A DNA stretch of 64,000 nucleotides, from positions 558,001-622,000 of the forward strand of contig JABFGI010000002.1 in assembly GCA_013112535.1 (NCBI GenBank). Direction: 5' to 3'. Numbering within the stretch: position 1 is the stretch's first letter; each line of letters starts with the position of its first letter. Below are positions 60,134-64,000 of this stretch, one piece after another. The notes below the pieces were generated by a model. It saw nothing but the letters and a program-made list of their open reading frames with translations. It was not told the DNA's origin and did not search any database. The DNA is from Pseudomonadota bacterium (GTDB taxonomy: Bacteria; Pseudomonadota; Gammaproteobacteria; Eutrophobiales; Eutrophobiaceae). Position numbers and translations under genes: made by a program.

Positions 60134-61462
60134 ATGAAATTTGAAACACTCGGATTATCCGAAGAATTGTTACGTGCTTTGCGTGACACTGGCTATACCA
60201 GTCCAACTCCAATTCAGGCACAAGCCATCCCGGCTATATTAAAAGGCTCTGACATTATGGCTGCTGCACAAACCGGTACAGGTAAAACGGCTGGTTTTAC
60301 CTTACCGATATTACAACTTCTCAGTGACAAAGCAAAAATCAGAAACAATCGTGTTCGTGCTTTAGTACTCACACCGACCCGTGAACTCGCAGCACAGGTA
60401 CAGGAAAGTGTTTTTACTTATGGTAAATATATGAACCTGCGTTCTGCTGTCGTTTTTGGCGGCGTGGGTATAAATCCACAAATGATGAAATTGCGTAAAG
60501 GTGTTGATGTACTGGTAGCGACACCCGGACGCTTACTGGATCTTTATAATCAAAATGCGGTTCGTTTTGATAATCTGGAAATACTGGTACTTGATGAAGC
60601 TGATCGAATGCTGGATATGGGTTTTATTCATGACATAAAAAAGATCATGGCATTGTTACCAAAAAAACGTCAAAACCTGATGTTTTCTGCTACATTTTCA
60701 AATGAAATCAGACAGCTTGCTAAAGGCATTATCAATAATCCAATCGAAGTTGATGTGGCACCACGTAACTCAACAGTCGAAAAAATTTCACAAACAGTTT
60801 ACCCGGTCGATAAAGCAAGAAAAATAGAACTGCTAAGTCATTTAATAAAAGAAGGTGACTGGTATCAAGTACTGGTTTTTGCCAGAACTAAACATGGTTC
60901 AGACAAACTGGTCAGAAAACTATCACATAATAATATCAATGCCGCAGCAATACATGGCAACAAAAGCCAGTCGCAAAGAACAAAAGCGTTGGCAAATTTT
61001 AAACAGAATAAAATACAGGTATTAGTTGCAACGGATATTGCCTCCAGAGGCATTGATATTGATCAACTTTCTCACGTTGTTAATTTTGATTTACCCAATG
61101 TTTCAGAAGACTATGTGCATCGAATTGGTCGAACCGGCCGAGCTGGTGCCAGTGGTCATGCTATTTCATTAGTCTGTGCTGATGAGATAAAACAACTTCA
61201 AGACATAGAAAAATTAATAAAATTTAAAATAAAGCGTGAAGAAATTGAAGGATTCGAACCACAACACAATGTGCCGGAATCAATCAAAACAAAATCGAAA
61301 AGCAATAACGCCAATAAGAACAAGACAAATAATAAAAAAAGTTCATGGAAGGGCTCTAAAAAGAAAACTCGAAGCAACGATAGCCAGTCAAAGAATCAAA
61401 ACAATAATACACCGGCCAGGCGAAGCAGACGTTCAGGCTCAAAAGCAAAAAGTGTTGTTTAA
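60134..61462 (+). CDS. rhlE: DEAD-box RNA helicase RhlE
   Basis: The 442-residue helicase starts with the Q motif ([14 protein letters not shown]), then [21 protein letters not shown], and HRIGRTGR in the second domain. A basic Lys/Asn/Ser-rich tail (about 385-442) follows. The order and the Q-motif context fit RhlE rather than DbpA or SrmB. It unwinds RNA in ribosome assembly and decay. It converges with the Usp gene, with 7 bp between the stops. Confidence 0.94.
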   Translation: MKFETLGLSEELLRALRDTGYTSPTPIQAQAIPAILKGSDIMAAAQTGTGKTAGFTLPILQLLSDKAKIRNNRVRALVLTPTRELAAQVQESVFTYGKYMNLRSAVVFGGVGINPQMMKLRKGVDVLVATPGRLLDLYNQNAVRFDNLEILVLDEADRMLDMGFIHDIKKIMALLPKKRQNLMFSATFSNEIRQLAKGIINNPIEVDVAPRNSTVEKISQTVYPVDKARKIELLSHLIKEGDWYQVLVFARTKHGSDKLVRKLSHNNINAAAIHGNKSQSQRTKALANFKQNKIQVLVATDIASRGIDIDQLSHVVNFDLPNVSEDYVHRIGRTGRAGASGHAISLVCADEIKQLQDIEKLIKFKIKREEIEGFEPQHNVPESIKTKSKSNNANKNKTNNKKSSWKGSKKKTRSNDSQSKNQNNNTPARRSRRSGSKAKSVV

Positions 61463-61469
61463 TTAATAA

Positions 61470-62336
61470 TTATCTAAGCAGCAATAACGGTCTTTTGGTA
61501 TTGAATAGCATCTTGACGGTAAAACTACCTAGCAATAAATCATGTAACCGTGTGTGACTAAACGCACCCATGATTGTCATATCAATATTTTGCTTTACTT
61601 GATAGTCACAAAGTTCATGTTCAGCCTTACCTCGTAAACTGGCTGTAATAATTTCTATGCCACCGGCGTTACGTAACTTATCTGCTGCTTTTCCCAAAAC
61701 AACATCAGCATTATCTTTATTACTAACACAGACTAAATGACAGACCAAACCTTTATATAAAGGACTATTGGCTACCATGTCGACTGCTTTTTCTGCTGCT
61801 TCGCCACCATCATAGGCAATCATGATTGTTTTCGGTGTTTTAAATTCTTCATAAGCAACAAGAATAGGAAGATGTAAGGAACGAATCATTGCTTCCAGTT
61901 TTGCACCAATTTGATCAGACTTATCTTCGTGTATTTTTCCACGTGCACCAATAACAAGAACACGAATTTCTCTTTCAAGTTCAACTAATGATTCTATTAA
62001 ACTACCATGTTGCAAACTTGTTTGTGGATTTGATATCCCACCTTTTATCACACGTTCTTTTGCATTCTGTAAGATTTCCTTGCCTTGTTGAATGCGCAAT
62101 TTACTTTTCCTGTATTCAAAATCGGTTATGTCTTCCAGTAAATGTTCTCGACTATCTACTCCCAGATTGCCAGACAAATCGCTTGTTGCAGCTGTTTCAG
62201 GATGATGGTCAATTGTATTAATAAGTTTTAAAGGTACATTAACACGTTGTGCTATCCACGCCGCATAATCACAAACAGCTTCACTTAATCCAGAACCGTC
62301 TATACATGCCAGTACCATTGGTTTTTCATTATTCAT
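61470..62336 (-). CDS. Tandem universal stress protein
   Basis: The 288-residue protein has two Usp domains (about 1-150 and 158-288). The first has VLACIDGSGLSEAV and VIGARGK, and the second IMIAYDGGEAAEKAV and IMGAFSHTRLHDLLLGSFT; the glycine pattern of ATP-binding members is largely kept. It is cytoplasmic. It overlaps the SulP stop by one base, so the two are coupled, and it may regulate the transporter. Confidence 0.93.
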   Translation of the reverse strand: MNNEKPMVLACIDGSGLSEAVCDYAAWIAQRVNVPLKLINTIDHHPETAATSDLSGNLGVDSREHLLEDITDFEYRKSKLRIQQGKEILQNAKERVIKGGISNPQTSLQHGSLIESLVELEREIRVLVIGARGKIHEDKSDQIGAKLEAMIRSLHLPILVAYEEFKTPKTIMIAYDGGEAAEKAVDMVANSPLYKGLVCHLVCVSNKDNADVVLGKAADKLRNAGGIEIITASLRGKAEHELCDYQVKQNIDMTIMGAFSHTRLHDLLLGSFTVKMLFNTKRPLLLLR

Positions 62337-63829
62337 TAGTGACCACCCATAATTTTATCTATTTCTTCCGGCTTATCATGAACACCAAAGCGATCAATAA
62401 TGGTTGAACTTGCTTCGTTTAAACCTGTTAATTCAACATCAGCACCTTCTCTTCGAAATTTAAGCACAACTTTATCTAATGCTGATACAGAAGTAATATC
62501 CCAGAAATGTGCGCGATGTAAATCGATCACTACTTTTTCTACGGCCTCTTTAAAATCGAAGGCGGCAATAAATTTATCAGATGAACTAAAAAAGATCTGG
62601 CCGACAACGCGATATGTTCGAATATCCTTATTCTCATCTTTTTCAGATTCAACATACATAAAATGGCTAATCTTGTTAGCAAAAAATAATGATGCCAGCA
62701 ACACACCTACAAAAACACCCAACGCCAGATTATGCGTCCAGACAACAACAATCACAGTCATAATCATAACAATATTGGAAGACAGTGGATGCGATTTCAA
62801 ATCACGAATTGAATTCCAGCTAAAAGTACCAATTGAAACCATGATCATGACTGCAACCAATGCGGCCATGGGAATTTGTTTTATCCAATCACCAAGAAAT
62901 ACAACCATAATCAAAAGAAAGACACCGGCAAGTAATGTTGATAAGCGACCGCGTCCGCCTGATTTTATATTGATCACAGATTGTCCAATCATGGCGCAAC
63001 CTGCCATACCACCTAAAAGCCCGGCACCGATATTGGCAATGCCCTGCCCTTTACATTCACGATTCTTGTCACTGCTTGTATCAGTTAAATCGTCAACAAT
63101 GGTTGCTGTCATCAAGGATTCCAGTAAACCAACCATTGCCAGCGGTAATGCATAAGGAAAAATGATTCGTAATGTTTCAAAAGTCAGCGGAACATCTGGC
63201 CAAAGAAATACAGGTAAGGTGTCCGGCAACTCCCCCATATCACCGATAGTTCGGATATCGAGTTGTAAATAAACAGCGATAATTGATAAGACAAGAATAC
63301 AGATAAGCGGCGAGGGAACCGATTTTCCAATTACAGGAAGATAAGGAAATAAATAAATGATACCCAGACCCGCAGCTGTCATCGCATAGACATGCCAGGT
63401 GACATTGGTCAATTCAGGTATTTGCGCCATAAAAATTAATATAGCTAATGCATTAACAAATCCAGTCACTACGGAACGGGAAATGAAACGCATCAAGCTT
63501 CCGAGTTTCAGATAACCAGCAAGAACCTGAATAAGACCTGTTAATAAAGTCGTCATTAATAAGTACTGTAAACCGTGTTCTTTAACCAACGTCACCATTA
63601 ATAAAGCCATGGCAGCAGTTGCAGCACTGATCATACCAGGTCGTCCGCCCATAATTGACGTGATGACAGCAATACAAAAAGAAGCATAAAGACCGATTTT
63701 AGGATCAACACCGGCAATAATAGAAAAAGCGATCGCCTCAGGAATCAAGGCCAACGCTACAACAAGACCAGACAAAATATCGCCGCGACAATTTCCCAGC
63801 CAATCCTGTTTTTTTGAAAGTAAAAGCAT
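62336..63829 (-). CDS. SulP-family anion transporter with STAS domain
   Basis: The 497-residue protein has an SLC26/SulP membrane domain (about 10-395) with [19 protein letters not shown] near the start and a C-terminal STAS domain (about 410-495; [23 protein letters not shown]). Members carry sulfate, bicarbonate or other anions. Paired with a Usp protein, this type is common in gammaproteobacteria; bicarbonate is possible but unproven. GGAG precedes the ATG. Confidence 0.93.
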   Translation of the reverse strand: MLLLSKKQDWLGNCRGDILSGLVVALALIPEAIAFSIIAGVDPKIGLYASFCIAVITSIMGGRPGMISAATAAMALLMVTLVKEHGLQYLLMTTLLTGLIQVLAGYLKLGSLMRFISRSVVTGFVNALAILIFMAQIPELTNVTWHVYAMTAAGLGIIYLFPYLPVIGKSVPSPLICILVLSIIAVYLQLDIRTIGDMGELPDTLPVFLWPDVPLTFETLRIIFPYALPLAMVGLLESLMTATIVDDLTDTSSDKNRECKGQGIANIGAGLLGGMAGCAMIGQSVINIKSGGRGRLSTLLAGVFLLIMVVFLGDWIKQIPMAALVAVMIMVSIGTFSWNSIRDLKSHPLSSNIVMIMTVIVVVWTHNLALGVFVGVLLASLFFANKISHFMYVESEKDENKDIRTYRVVGQIFFSSSDKFIAAFDFKEAVEKVVIDLHRAHFWDITSVSALDKVVLKFRREGADVELTGLNEASSTIIDRFGVHDKPEEIDKIMGGH

Positions 63830-63854
63830 GTATGATTATTCTCCGTGGCCGGCC

Positions 63855-63860
63855 ATTATA
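63855..63860 (-). promoter_or_regulatory. Possible -10 element of the SulP-Usp operon
   Basis: Leftward, the perfect TATAAT lies 26 bp before the SulP ATG. No matching -35 is seen at 17 bp. A TTGACA (63901-63906) lies too far upstream to pair with it. Low confidence. Confidence 0.35.
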
Positions 63861-64000
63861 GTGTCTGTTTCAAATCTGGATAGGACTAAATACAACAATC
63901 TGTCAATTTTCGGAATAGTTTGCTACAACATTACCTGCATTAGCATGTTATGCTTATTACTGAATTTGATAGTTTCTGCCCAATCATTTAACTGGTGTTT

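Noticed and set aside
62400..63155. 251-codon frame opposite the SulP gene
   Set aside because: It is antisense to a well-supported transporter gene, has no recognisable domain and no start signal.

Overview
The window reads as an AT-rich chromosomal segment of a gammaproteobacterial methylotroph. This is inference. It rests on an H4MPT-dependent methylene dehydrogenase (mtdB, 31269-32189), on many typical gammaproteobacterial housekeeping families (uup, slyD, rnd, rhlE, sprT, hopJ-type, ppnP), on the low GC content judged by eye, and on FNR-type boxes. I see no rRNA or tRNA gene, CRISPR array, insertion sequence or prophage. Both window edges are ordinary sequence, and the left edge cuts a formate/nitrite transporter gene.

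Left part (1-13.4 kb): inorganic nitrogen and NO/O2-type sensing. It holds the end of an FNT transporter, cyanase, and a PP2C phosphatase-Ser/Thr kinase fusion. Next is a cupin-truncated haemoglobin pair transcribed away from a sigma-54 activator that carries its own truncated haemoglobin domain at its C-terminus. A dCache-GGDEF protein follows. Last is a leftward nitrate block: nasT (ANTAR), nasS, narK and a second PP2C-kinase fusion. The narK leader has a sigma-54 promoter, ANTAR-type hexaloop hairpins and a terminator that overlaps the second hairpin. The globin activator with its divergent globin operon is the most unusual item, because the sensor, the candidate promoter and the candidate target lie side by side.

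Middle part (13.4-36.3 kb): mostly single genes and short operons. These include an orphan RnfC-like ferredoxin, a lipase, a nitroreductase, a kinase-FGE fusion, a MerR regulator with a hydrolase, two PilZ proteins, dUTPase, Uup, a DMT exporter, fructosamine kinase with LMW phosphatase, LHPP-like HAD and NYN proteins. An FNR-box gene, a cytochrome c'-like protein and mtdB come next, then slyD-hopJ, a flavoprotein, ppnP and a D-cysteine desulfhydrase-like enzyme.

Right part (36.3-64 kb): an exported WD40/pentapeptide/DUF4124 operon; a LysR-NTF2-tautomerase cassette with an operator-like palindrome; rnd; a lipoprotein esterase; a MetOD1-GGDEF/EAL pair; another diguanylate cyclase; HIT and SprT proteins; a P-type Ca2+-like ATPase; a second cytochrome c'-like gene with two FNR-like boxes; HD and YjbQ proteins; a parD/parE pair whose toxin is frameshifted; a CDF transporter; a class I cytochrome c with a perfect FNR box; rhlE; and a Usp-SulP operon. 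Cyclic-di-GMP is a recurring theme (three GGDEF proteins, one with EAL, and two PilZ proteins), as is oxygen/NO-linked regulation (globins, FNR boxes, c-type cytochromes).
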